DNA of 64,000 nucleotides from Pyrus communis. Its lineage: Eukaryota; Streptophyta; Magnoliopsida; Rosales; Rosaceae. The position numbers and the translations under genes are program-made. The stretch lies in contig NC_084808.1 of NCBI RefSeq assembly GCF_963583255.1, forward strand, positions 9,757,501 to 9,821,500, in the 5' to 3' direction. The notes beneath the pieces were generated by a model, which made no database searches, was not told the origin of the DNA, and was given only the letters and a program-made list of their open reading frames with translations. How positions within the stretch are numbered: the first letter of the stretch is position 1; each line of letters starts with the position of its first letter. Shown here one piece after another: positions 46,344 to 57,662 of this stretch.

Positions 46344-48782
46344 TGTGACGACCCGTCCCAAATTATTATATATTTTCTCCCCTGGTCTTTAAAGTGACGA
46401 TATTACCCTCGTTGGCTTAGTGACGTGGCTATACATATGTAGTTTTGAATTATTTCCTTGCCGTCATAATTAAATCGTACTTAACGTCACGAGTGCGTCG
46501 ACACGAGTTAGGGCCGAATCGGATTTGTAACGAAAAAGTTACGATTAATTGAATACTTAAACAGGTAAATCACAAACCAATTATATTAGCTCATATTACC
46601 TCTAAATCAATCAAATTTTGGGCTTTTATCTTTCTTTGGGCCAATTGGAACTCTATCTCTCTCATGGCAGCCCAATTAGAAAATATTATTTTCTGATTCT
46701 GGCCAATCACACACACATACACACTCTCTCTCCTTCTCGACTCTTCTCCTTTCTTTTTCCTTCTGCACCTGAGACACCCCACACACATAAACCACACCAA
46801 AACAACACGGATCGAACCTACAAAGACTACCATCACACTCTTCACAAACTCACGAACCTAGCCATACCCTTAGGTTTCAGTTTTGATGAGTTCTGATCGT
46901 TGACTCACGAGCTTCGACACGATCCCAGCGTGGTTTCGAGGTTTTAAGGCTTGGAAAGGTATCCACGCAACTTCCCTAACACTTTGGAGTAGGAGTGAAG
47001 CAGATGTTGGTATAGGCGAGTTTGGAAAGTTGCAGAATTGGCCGGATTTTCCAAGGAATTTTTTGACCGTTTTTCGTAGGATATTGAACTCCTAATAAGT
47101 ACGAATGTGTTCTACTCTTCAAGACCTTCAAATCCATATAAATTTCATGGACTTTGGTCGAGAAATAAAGTAGATATTAAGCTTTAAAAATTTTCCAGAA
47201 ACCGACGAACCAGACTGCGGTCGGCGATGGTGGACGACGAGGACCGGCGTGGTCCACCGGAGAAGAAGAAGAATATTCCGTCAAAGTTGACAGAATATTC
47301 TAACGGCGTCAGGTAACACCATTAGAATTTAACGGAATATTCCTAACGCCGTTAGGGTTTCCGTCCCGTGTGCCAGGCACGTGTCTTGGTGTGTGGTTGT
47401 GCCTTGGCCGGTGCATGAGGGCACGTCCGACATCCAAAATTTTTTCTAAAAATATGGGGGTGTTCGTGTTGTCGAGTAGATCACGTTGGTATATTTAAAC
47501 ACCCCATTTGAGCAACGTATAAGGAATTAATCCTAAGCTTTGTTTATGTGCTAATTAATTAAGGTAAAAATAGTTGTATCGCATACAGGTGAGACGTACC
47601 CCGAGGACGAGCGTGGACAAGCGAAGCTAAGGGGTTACAATCCTGCTACTTATCAATGAGTGGGCATTTGTTTTCTATATATATATATATATATATATTT
47701 ATATACAGTTTTCAGAAACATTTTTATATGGAACTATGCTTTCCTTGCCATGTCTTAAATAAGTTACATTTTAAATATTGCATTGTTACACTTGTGAATT
47801 GTATTGTGTGGTGCTGCGGAGACTCAGGTAAGCTTCAGGTGAGTATTATGTGATTGAATGGGTTGTATTGCATTGGAATGCCACATTTATTTAGAGCTCA
47901 TCATGGTTAGGGCCAGCCTTCACGTATTAGTGCTTCCTCCCGGGCTACGGCCAGCCTTCACGTGATTGTTCACTTCCCGCACCGCATGCTCACCTTGGAT
48001 CCAATTCTGGTGCCAGCCTGTCGTACAGACCATAATAGGTGGTTTCGACTCGTAGGTGACCCACAAATTATCGCACAGCCTTCACGTGATCGTAGCACTT
48101 AAGCATATATATTTATACCCAGCATGTTGTACAGGTCACACTAGGTGACTCCGACTCATATGCCAGCCTAGATTGATGAGTTACAAGTCCAGTCATATAG
48201 GTCACGTTAGGTGACTCCGACTGGCATACTATTTTATATTGGTTTCACACCTGGCTTACATTTATTATTGCTGAGATATTATAACATGGCATACTTCAGT
48301 TTTCACTGTTCTTGTGCATTGGTTTTCATACCTATGTAGTAGTATTTTTCTGGAAACTATACGGGTTTTACGGAGAGGGATTATTATGTTCATAAAGATA
48401 AATATGTTTTCAAATGGTTTGTTTTTGCCCACTCACCCTTCTATTTTGCGCCCCTCTAGGTTTTAGGTAGCTGTTCATCTTTGGTGGCTCAGGAGGACTA
48501 CTTGGCGGTTCTGACGTTTTATTAAATAAAGTAGGGATGTTTTCCCTGTTTGTGTAATTAGTTCTTAGTTAGTTCGATTGCACTTTCTTTTTACCTATGC
48601 TATGATATGCATGTATCTTATACTTGATCACTTTCACACTTACATATTATCTCTAGTTAAATAAGTTAGTTTTGGTTTTTATTTATTCGCCTTTTTCTTA
48701 TTATTATCACTTCTGTTGCGCACTTGGCTACGTCACCTTCACGTGACGCCCAACACATCTCGACTTCGGTTGAGGTGTGTCA
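46344..48782 (+). mobile_element. solo LTR of the chromovirus-like family (LTR2, 2439 bp)
   Basis: TGTGACGACCCGTCCCAAATT...GGTTGAGGTGTGTCA with perfect 5-bp TSD CAAAG (46339-46343 and 48783-48787). The unoccupied equivalent site is visible in MITE copy B (AGTCAAAGAATTTTCATAATTAG near 53915-53935). Has three hairpin modules and three GAATATTC palindromes. Confidence 0.95.
48020..48221 (+). repeat. hairpin modules in LTR2 (three copies)
   Basis: 48020-48049, 48126-48155 and 48192-48221, all 30 nt; first with ACCAT/GTGGT, second and third with GTCAC/GTGAC inner arms. Confidence 0.85.
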
Positions 48783-48927
48783 CAAAGAATATTCGTAGTT
48801 AGAGATCGCATCCAAAATCTCCCTTAATTAAAAGCGTTAAAATCTTCAATCAAGGTTGTGTGTCCCGGTTTTCACTCAAGTTGGGAATTTTCTTTTTTTA
48901 TGTTAACCATTTTATTAATTAATTAAA

Positions 48928-49566
48928 TGTCACATCCCGGCCCGGGGCGGATCACTTCCCGGGCCCGCTCCACCACCGTAGCACGATATTGTCCGCTTTG
49001 GGCTTACCATTCCCTCACGGTTTTGTTTTTGGGAACTCACGAGCAACTTCCCAGTGGGTCACCCATCATGGGATTGCTCTAGCCCCCTTCTCGCTTAACT
49101 TCAGAGTTCCTACGGAACCCGAAGCCAGTGAGCTCCCAAAAGGCCTCGTGCTAGGTAGGGATGGGAATATACATTTAAGGATCACTCCCCTGGGCGATGT
49201 GGGATGTCACAATCCACCCCCCTTAGGGGCCCGACGTCCTCGTCGACACATTTCCGGCCAGGGATTGGCTCTGATACCAAATTGTCACATCCCGGCCCGG
49301 GGCGGATCACTTCCCGGGCCCGCTCCACCACCGTAGCACGATATTGTCCGCTTTGGGCTTACCATTCCCTCACGGTTTTGTTTTTGGGAACTCACGAGCA
49401 ACTTCTCAGTGGGTCACCCATCATGGGATTGCTCTAGCCCCCTTCTCGCTTAACTTCAGAGTTCCTACGGAACCCGAAGCCAGTGAGCTCCCAAAATGCC
49501 TCGTGCTAGGTAGGGATGGGAATATACATTTAAGGATCACTCCCCTGGGCGATGTGGGATGTCACA
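48928..49566 (-). mobile_element. Cassandra TRIM retrotransposon, second copy, complete (639 bp)
   Basis: LTRs 48928-49211 and 49283-49566 (284 bp each, nearly identical) around a 71-bp centre with PBS TTGGTATCAGAGCC and a polypurine tract on the minus strand. Perfect TSD TTAAA (48923-48927 and 49567-49571). Open frames through it (for example MSALGLPFPHGF...) are shadows of the repeat. Confidence 0.95.
49034..49136 (-). other. 5S-rRNA-like domain in Cassandra LTR (copy 2)
   Basis: Minus strand ACTCTGAAGTTAAGCGAGA and ATGGGTGACCCACTGGGAAGT as in copy 1; repeated in the other LTR at about 49389-49490. Confidence 0.88.
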
Positions 49567-49625
49567 TTAAAAGCATTAAAAACTTCAATCAATATTGTGG
49601 GCCCTGTTTTTCACTCAAAGTTGTC

Positions 49626-49944
49626 CCTATACGGTCCCAATATTTGAGGGCATACACTATGTATCCAATGAGTCTTTATACTTTAGAGACTCACTCTGCG
49701 ATCCATTGGAAATTCATTTTGTCCTTGTATTTGTTTTATATTCATTTTATATGGTGCTTGTCCCTATTTAAAGACTACACTAGAGATGATCTAAGCATTT
49801 ATTAATGTGCTTATTTTCTTTGGTGACACATCATTTAGTTTGCAAATTTGATCTAAAATTTTGGTTTCTCTAGTATTACCTGTTAATTTAAAAGTAAAGA
49901 AAAATATCACTAAATGGTATTATTAAGTAACCTTTTCTTTTGAG
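49626..49944. other. spacer without recognisable feature
   Basis: AT-rich DNA between Cassandra and the first SINE; nothing supported. Confidence 0.5.
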
Positions 49945-50111
49945 TTTTTTTTTTTTTTTTTTTTTGAACAAATGATACTACTATAGCGGGTTGGCTTAGC
50001 CTCACAATGAACTAGCAAATGTGGTTTAAATTCGCATTTGATAAGAAACGAACCTAAGATCTCTCACTTACAAATGAAGAGAAATATCATTAGACCGTGG
50101 TACTAAGTGAC
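49945..50111 (-). mobile_element. probable SINE, copy 1
   Basis: Minus strand: GTCACTTAGTACCACGGTCTAATG (A-box-like), then GATCTTAGGTTCGTTTC (B-box-like, compare GGTTCGANTCC), a body and a run of 21 A at the 3' end (plus-strand T 49945-49965). Two further related copies lie within 1 kb (50454-50504 fragment; 50690-50794 plus 53965-54000). No clear TSD. Confidence 0.6.
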
Positions 50112-50689
50112 GAGTAGGCTAGGAAAATTACATAACCAAATATATGCATGTAAGTTAGTTAAATCGTCTATTTTCGTATTGATTTCCCTATTAGTATATG
50201 TTGAAATTGTATCTAGACTTAATTTTTTTTATATGCATTTAAAAAAAAAAAAAATGAAGTACCTGCTCCAAAAAAAAAAAAAAAAAAAATTGTGATACAA
50301 AGTAGAAAAAAGGTATTGACTTGTCATTGATGAGGGTTTATAAAATCAATCGTTAATTAATGTGAGCATAGGACTTTAAGTGACTTGTAACACCTTGAAT
50401 TTAGCCGGTCCACACTCACCTCATTAATTTTGTTTAAGAAACTATTAGTTTATGCTTACTTAAAAATGAAAAAAAAATATCACGAGACTGTGATACTAAA
50501 TGACAGTCGTAATTTTCTTTTTAATGTTATAAAATGTCTCAAGTTCGAACCTCTCACTCACAATTGATATAATAAAAAATACAAAATTTACAACCATACC
50601 AAAATTGACCAATCCGCTATCATTTTGCAGTATTAATATCATTAACGAGATAAATAAGATCATTAAACATTTGTTACCCTTAACTACTC
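50112..50689. other. AT-rich spacer with SINE fragments
   Basis: Holds the SINE head fragment at about 50454-50504 (AATATCACGAGACTGTGATACTAAATGAC) and a B-box-like AAGTTCGAACCTCTCACTC near 50540. No gene. Confidence 0.45.
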
Positions 50690-51129
50690 GAATTTTTTTT
50701 AATTATGTGCACTATGAGAATGATGGTGGGCTTAGCCTCACAATGGAAAAACAATAATGTGGTGCAAATTCCCATTTGACGATAATTGAATCTAGAAGAA
50801 ATTAGGTTCTCATCCTTTCTTTTGCTACTCCTTTGATTAAAACCTTATTTATTTTCATTTTTTGATCGAGGTCTTTGGTATTAATAACATCATTAATTAT
50901 TTCAATAATAAAATATTTTTTATTTCTAATATATTCATTTAATGTTAAAAATGTTACAATTAGTATATTTATATTTATGGCTAAATTTTTTTATCGTATA
51001 TTTTTATTTTTAGTTTGTACCCATTTTTAATTTGCAACCCTTTTTTAATTTGTTCCAATTTTCTTTTCAGTTTTAATTTGTACCCATAGATTAATTTCTT
51101 TTTGTGCCCATATTTTATAAAGTTTTATT

Positions 51130-53303
51130 TGTGACATCCCGTCCCGAAATTATTTAAAACGTACGTGTGAATTGTCAACTTTGCCCCTAGTTCGTTTCTT
51201 TGACATTATTGGTTGTTTTGTGTGTTGTGCATGTGTTGGGCCACACACACACATGCACACTCACTGTCTCTCTCTGTCCTTTCTCTGTCTCTGTCTCTCA
51301 TCTCCCTCTCCTTCCCGTTCACCTTAAACGTACGGACACACACATAACTCACATAAATCATCACAGATCGAAGAAACTAAGGCCATATTCGAGCTCGTGA
51401 AGCTCGTGGGAGTGTAGCCGTACCATTTTCAGGTAAGGAAACCACGATTTTCACGTCGATTCGAGGTTTTCCGAATTGAGTACTATTCATGCAAACATTG
51501 ATTTAGCATGTTTTTGGATTTTTGAAGCTCGTGGTGTCTTAGTGAGGTCCCAAGGAGCCTTGGAGTGCTTCGTTGGAAGTGTTTTGACGTCGGGATCACC
51601 CTGTTCGAACTTGACCGGTTTTGGAGGTTGGTGACAGGTAAGTTTTCGTAGGTTTTAGCCCTTAAAACTTGTTTGGACGTGTTCTACTAGTCTAGGGCTT
51701 CATTTTGGTGTTAAATTCGTGAAAAACGGTTGAGAAACGAGTGAGAAAACGTAAGTTGCAGGTTTTCCAGTTTTCCGGCGCTGGCGACGGCACCGGAGAT
51801 TGAACGGGGAAGAAGACGGAATATTCCGTCAGAGTTGACGGAATATTCCTGATGCCGTTAACGGAATCCGTTAGAAATAACAGAATATTCCTCACGGCGT
51901 CAGTTGACGCCGTCCGTGTGCGCCGCACGTGCCTGCGCGTGGCCGGCGCATGCGGCGGAGGAAAATTTTTCTAAAAATATGGTTGTGATCCTGAGGTTGT
52001 GTAGAGCACGTTGGTATATTCATTTGTCCATTTTGAGCAATGTATGAGAAGTTATTACGAAAGTTAGGTTATGTGCTTTAAAGTTAACGTTTTTATAGTT
52101 ATTTTGCATATAGGTGACACGTATTCCGAGGACGAGCGTGCGCACTCGAGGCAGGGGGGCTACGACCCTTCCACATACCAGTGAGTGGGCTTTTGTTTTT
52201 CGTATATACCTATATACATTATTTTCCCAGAAATTGTTTAAAAAGGGTTAAGTGTTTTATGCCATGCATCATATTATTATCGTTTATGCATCATTGCATA
52301 CATTAGTAGTGGTACACATATACATATGCATATTTGGTGCTGTGGACGCACAGGTAAGTGCCAGGTAAGTGGTATACATGTTTACATTCAGTAGCAGTTT
52401 GAGATGCTTTGAGAGCTCATAACCTGCACCCCCGGTGTTAGTGCTCCCGCCCAGAGTAGGGCACAGTCCTTCACGTGATGTTCACCTCCCGCACCACATG
52501 CTCAGCTTGGATCCAAGTTAGGTGCACAGTCCTGTCGTACAGACCACTTTAGGTGGTTCCGACTCGTAGGTGACCTGCGATTATTCGCACAGCCTTCACG
52601 TGATCGTAGCACTAGAGCATATATATATATTACACCCAGGCCTGTCGTACAGACCACTTTAGGTGGTTCCGACTCGTGGGCAGGTTCAATTATTGAGTTG
52701 AGATTTGAGCTCTATATGCAGCCGTACAGGTCACGTTAGGTGACTCCGACTGCCAGATGTTATGCTATTGATGTGATTTATACCTGAGAACTTGCATTTC
52801 ATTATGAGGCTTTGACATGGCACACTTTTGAGCATGATTGTTATACCCTTGAGCGTGTTTGGCATATCTATACATACGTATATATGTTTATTTTCTGGGA
52901 AGTATACAGGTTTTACGGCGAGGGGTTAGAATGTATTTTGCTAAATGGTTTTCAAAGAGCTTTGTTTTTGCCCACTCACGCTTTTGTTTTGCGCCCCTCC
53001 AGGTTCTAGTTGCTTAGCAGTTTCGGTGGTCTCCCAGAGGGTTCTTCCGGCTTTTCTGACAAACACTCACCAGCGTAGGGTCACCTTCGGGTGTACTTAT
53101 GTCGCAACTTTTCTTTTGGACTGCTGTAGTCTTGCTCTGAATTAGTATCTCACTTACGCTAGCACTTGTTTTAGTACTTTGTATGCTAGTTTTTAATTAT
53201 TCGTACTTTTTATACTACTATCTTATTAGCTTCCGCACGTGCACATGGTTACGTCACCTTCGTGTGACGGCCAGCACGCCCTGATCTCGGTCGGGGTGTG
53301 TCA
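51130..53303 (+). mobile_element. solo LTR of the chromovirus-like family (LTR3, 2174 bp)
   Basis: TGTGACATCCCGTCCCGAAATT...GGTCGGGGTGTGTCA, perfect 5-bp TSD TTATT (51125-51129 and 53304-53308). More diverged from LTR1 and LTR2 than they are from each other. Three GAATATTC palindromes (51819, 51841, 51883) and three hairpin modules. Confidence 0.95.
52534..52750 (+). repeat. hairpin modules in LTR3 (three copies)
   Basis: 52534-52563 and 52644-52673 (ACCAC/GTGGT inner arms) and 52721-52750 (GTCAC/GTGAC), all 30 nt. Confidence 0.88.
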
Positions 53304-54000
53304 TTATTTGTATTTGTATCCATATTTTTTTATTTATTTGTACTCATTTTTAATTTTGCTAAATGTACCCATGCTAATTATATGTACCATTCATGTAATT
53401 TTTTTCAAATTTTTAATCTTAAAATGTACTCATTCTTAAATATACCAATTTGTTATAGGTAAAATGTACCATTTTTTTTTATATAAAATCTATTCAATTT
53501 TTTTCTAATCCATTTTTAAACTTATATGGGTACATTTATTATTATTTTTTTTTTGTTGATTTGAGAATGTATCCATGTTAAGTTTAATTGAAGAAATTTA
53601 CTAATATTATTAAGCCTAATATTTTTATTTTTGTTTTTGTGATTTTGAAGAATGTACCCATGTTTTGGTACAATAAATTTTTGGGTAATTTTGATGAATG
53701 TACCCATGTTTACACACACACACACAATAATATATTTATATTTTAATATTTTTAATCCCACAAATTATGGTTTTTTATTTAAAATCTCATTAATATAAAC
53801 AACTATAAATTTCAATTTTTAATTTAAAAAAAAAATAGTAATGTACATAGAAATAAATTATCACATTAATTTCAAGGACTTGGATCAAAAATTGAAAGCC
53901 AACAAGGTTTTAGTCAAAGAATTTTCATAATTAGGAACCGCATCCAAAATCTCCCTTGAATCTAATACCTTTCACTTACATGTAAGTGATAGTCACTTAA

Positions 54001-54494
54001 ATTAAGTCTATTACATTTTTATTTTCTTGAACTACGCACATAAAGAATTCGTAACAAATATCACATTTTGGGGTCGTCCCTGCTAATCCCACAATTTCAC
54101 ACGTGAATTGAATGGCACTCCCACATTGAAGGCCATCCAAGCTGTCTTAAACTTTAAAGTGCATTCTCACCTCTTGTTTTTTCCTTCATTTTTCTTTTAC
54201 GTGATAGATAAGAACATTCAACCGCTGATGCCGCCGCCATGCTAACCAAAAGAAGGTTGTGCTTTTGCAATTAGGTTAACAACTTACCACCCTCCAGGTT
54301 CAGAATTTTTTTTAACTGTTTGGTATTTAAGTAGTTACCTTGTGTGTCGTAAAATAAGTGGAAAGACATAGAAAAATATATTATTTATATAGAGTACTTG
54401 AATACCTAATACTTATCTTAGAGACAATGAGGATTATATTTTTTAGACTGAAAATATTAATTTATTATTTCTTGCATATTATTTTTTGGGTTTT
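54001..54494. other. spacer without recognisable feature
   Basis: AT-rich, no gene or repeat recognised. Confidence 0.5.
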
Positions 54495-54518
54495 TGTGAC
54501 CACCTGTCCCAACTTATG

Positions 54519-54531
54519 CCCTGATACCAAC
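54519..54531 (-). other. tRNA-iMet primer binding site of LTR4
   Basis: Minus strand TTGGTATCAGGGC; 11 of 12 core bases match TGGTATCAGAGC. Confidence 0.75.
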
Positions 54532-55060
54532 TGACACACCCCGACTCGGAATGTCCACTAGGACCCCGAATCAAGCCGTGCTGGATGACACCAGGAAGGT
54601 GACGAAACCATAAAGTGTGATAATGTATAAAATGTGAATAAATTAAAATCTAAAAGTGCCTAAGTACACGAGTGCACGATGAGCGGGTCTGGACCCATTT
54701 CACACGTGATACAGAGCATAGGTATAGTACAGTAAGGTAAGATAATGATATACCATCATAAGAAGACATATGTACTGAAAAGTGCCACGAATCCTCGTCG
54801 ATACAGAACTCTGCTACTAGAACCTGGAGGGGTGCAAAAATAGAAAGTGTGAGTGGGTGAAACAAAACTTTTCAAACCAATTTCAATTACCAAGGGCAAT
54901 AACCCCTCGCCGTAACACCTGTATAATTTCCTAGAAAATAACAGGCGTGACAATAATTCAAACCATAACCAAAATAACAGTCTCACAGTTATGCTGTGTC
55001 AAATATCTCAACAAGAATAAGTAACCCAGATGAAATAAATCAATATGAAATAGTATATTA

Positions 55061-55525
55061 GCCGGATCCACCTATTGTGGCCTGTACAGCTGAATCAATA
55101 GCTCATCAACATACTAGCCAGAGTCACTTCATGTGACCTGTACGACTTATCCATATCTCATTAATCAATGCTAGCACATAAGTCGGAGTCACCTATAGTG
55201 ACATGTACGACTTAATCAATATCTCATCACATATCTCATCAATCAATGCTAGTATATAAGTCGGAGTCACCTATAGTGACATGTACGACTTATCCATAGC
55301 TCATCAAACATGCTAGCATATAAGTCGAGAGTCACCTATAATGACCTGTACGACTTATCCATAGCTCATTAAACATGCTTGCACACGAGTCGGAACCACC
55401 TATAGTGGTTTGTAAGATAAGACTGGGTGTAAATAAATACGTGCAAGTGCTACGATCAGGTGAAGACTGTGCGAATAATCGTGGGTCACCTACGAGTCGG
55501 AACCACCTATAGTGGTCGGTACGAC
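55061..55525 (-). repeat. hairpin modules in LTR4 (seven copies)
   Basis: 55061-55090, 55117-55146, 55182-55211, 55260-55289, 55324-55354 (31 nt), 55389-55418 and 55496-55525, spaced by about 30-80 bp of TAGCTCATCA-type linker. Inner arms are GTCAC/GTGAC (four), ACCAC/GTGGT (two) and a CCAC/GTGG form (first, with a changed outer pair GCTG/CGGC). Confidence 0.88.
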
Positions 55526-55871
55526 AGGACTATGCACCTACCTTGGATCCAAGGTGAGCGTAAGGTGCAGGAGGTGAACATCACGTGAAGGACTGTGCCT
55601 TGACCACGGGCGGGAGCACTAATACCGGGGTGTAGGTTATGAGCTCTCATCACATCTCACATAATCATCAATTCACTTAATCAATCAATAACTCACCTGG
55701 TACTTACCTGAGCGTCTTGCGTTCACCTTTTCACTTCAAAGCATTCACAATAATTATATCCATATAATATACTTATGGATATGCCATGATGCAATCTAAA
55801 ACACAACCATAACATAGTGTTTCCAAATACATATATATAACATGGCATGAAATGCATAATTTGTAACGCCC

Positions 55872-57662
55872 TGATGCGAGAATTATACGCGCATAAATTA
55901 AACCCTCTTTTTTACAATTGTAGTATAAGTATAAGTAGGGATCGTTCTGGACCGGGGATTAGGAGGGATTGTTAATCACTTGGATTTGACTCAAAAACGT
56001 AAAAACACAAACTAAAACACTATACTAAACTCGAAGAATTCAAAACTAAAAATAAGAAAGATTAAGACTAAGACTTAAACGAAATATGGGGGGATTGATT
56101 TTGGACGAATTTAAACTAAAATGGATAGATTGTAAAGAAAACAAATTGTAAATATGAAATTGACGGAAATGAATGGATGGTATGGCTAGCTAAGGGGTTC
56201 ATCTCCATACATGTTACACTTGCATAATAAAATGATTTCTAATTGTATTTCAATAAACCATGAATTCTCAACACCCCGGGTTAATTAGGTCCGCTTAAAT
56301 TAACCGTCAAGTTTTCCTTAAGTTAATGAATTGGATGATTGCATACGACAACCCAAAGCATTCCTCACAAGTTCCCTACATGAATTGCATAATAGAGATA
56401 CAAGCAAGAATCATTAAGCATCATGAAAACTATAAGTGTTGACGAGGCATTCGTTACTATGATTGCATGAAACTTATGCCAAGAATTTGTTTAACGCGAT
56501 TGTTTATAAGCAACCTCCACTACTTGTGAATATAAGTTCATAACTATTACGTGAAACTCACTTATATTCTAGCGTCAAATTCATGCATGAAAATTAAGCG
56601 TTCATTCTTAATAAACATACATAAATAGGTTATCAATCAAACAGTTAAACAAATTGAATTCACAATTTATGAAACGTAATTAAAAGTAATCAAATCATAT
56701 TACAAACATAAACATAATTTCGAATCACCCCCAAGCTAAAGGGGGGTTTAGTTCCTCATACAAAACAAAGAGAATTGAAATTAAACATTGAAATCAAAGA
56801 AACGCCTAAACATTCCAACAACTCAAACTTGAATTGTATGAACGTTTAGGCCCTCTTCTCTTCCTCTTTATTGTAGCATAAGGTCTAGGGATAATTGGTT
56901 TGGGGGATGGAAGTGTGGAATGGAAAAATGGTGTTTGGATTATAAGGGGAGAGATGGGAAGCTCACGGCTAGGGAAGGGAGAATGTGTTTGTAATGTGTT
57001 GTGTATGAAAATGAGATGATCATGAATGAATGAATGCAAGGGTATTTATAGGAGTAGTGGAGGGAACATATGGCTATGTCATTTGTAGGTGAAGTAGGTG
57101 GATGTTGTAGGTGAGTAGGTGGATGTTGTAGGTGAAGTAGGTGGATGTTGTAGGTGATTATGAGTGATAAGTGATAAGTGTATGATATGTTAAGTGATAA
57201 GTGAATGATTATGATAAGTGATAAATGAATGTATGATATGATAAGTGGTGAATGATAAGTGGTAGTGTTTAAGTATTTAAAATAGGGAACAAAGCCCTTC
57301 CTTGCATGGCAAGGAAGGGAGACACAAGGAAACACACGACAATGTCCTAAGGTTGCTAGGAATGTTGTTTTTGTGTTCTAAAATGCGTAGGAGTTTTCAA
57401 TGATGCTCAAACATGAGGTCTTTTTAGGATTTAACTTTCCTACTTCAAGTCTTCAATTTCGTCCAAACTTTGGCTCCATGGATAAGCTATCCAATCCATG
57501 CCCAAAAATGCTCCAAATAGCCTCAAAATGCACTTTCTTGCTCCCTAAGCCCTTAGAACCTGAAAACACACAAAAGAAGCATAAAGAACTAAAATAACTA
57601 AAGAAACATAACGTAAATGTACGAGAACAAGCCATTTAAGTCGCATGAATATGCTCCTATCA
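55872..57662 (-). mobile_element. Athila-like solo LTR inside LTR4 (1791 bp)
   Basis: Minus strand TGATAGGAGCATATTCATGC...TCGCATCA with perfect 5-bp TSD CGCCC (55867-55871 and 57663-57667). Same family as 5586-7152. It interrupts LTR4, so it is younger than LTR4. Confidence 0.93.
57070..57265. repeat. short tandem repeats in the solo LTR
   Basis: Three copies of AGGTGGATGTTGTAGGTGA-type units (57093-57155), then several ATGATAAGTG units. Confidence 0.8.

Larger units (their letters stand above)
45506..48823. mobile_element. Mutator-like MITE, copy A, split by solo LTR2
   Basis: Perfect 9-bp TSD TTAATTAAA (45497-45505 and 48824-48832). Inverted ends of about 100 bp: left GGAAAAATTAGTATCCGGTCCCTAG..., right (reverse complement) GGGAGATTTTGGATGCGATCTCTAA..., both continuing into TTGATCCAAGTCC-type sequence. 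Net length without the LTR is about 874 bp. Body shares long stretches (TTAAAATGTACTCATTCTTAAATATAC, TTTAAACTTATATGGGTA) with copy B. No transposase. Confidence 0.88.
48823..49625. repeat. local duplication flanking the second Cassandra
   Basis: The 57-bp block TTAATTAAAAGCGTTAAAATC...TTTTCACTCAAGTTG (48824-48881) recurs right after Cassandra as TTAAAAGCATTAAAAAC...TTTTTCACTCAAAGTTG (49567-49625) at about 85% by eye. Confidence 0.75.
50795..53955. mobile_element. Mutator-like MITE, copy B, split by solo LTR3
   Basis: Perfect 9-bp TSD TTGAATCTA (50786-50794 and 53956-53964). Inverted ends GAAGAAATTAGGTTCTCATCC... and (reverse complement) GGGAGATTTTGGATGCGGTTCC... continue into TTGATC-(C/G)A-G-TC. 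Net length about 982 bp. Homologous to copy A through most of its body. Confidence 0.88.
50690..54000 (-). mobile_element. SINE copy 3, split by MITE copy B
   Basis: Left part 50690-50794 (GGTGGGCTTAGCCTCACAATGG...TTTGACGATAATTGAATCTA) and right part 53956-54000 (TTGAATCTAATACCTTTCACTTAC) join at the duplicated TTGAATCTA to recreate the order seen in SINE copy 1 (GAACCTAAGATCTCTCACTTAC). Confidence 0.6.

Noticed and set aside
48989..49805. Repeated open frame MSALGLPFPHGF... in two copies
   Set aside because: Both lie antisense over the two Cassandra LTRs; the repetition comes from the LTR pair.
56940..57335. 131-codon minus-strand frame rich in His, Leu and Ser
   Set aside because: Translation of ATGATAAGTG-type tandem repeats inside an Athila-like solo LTR.
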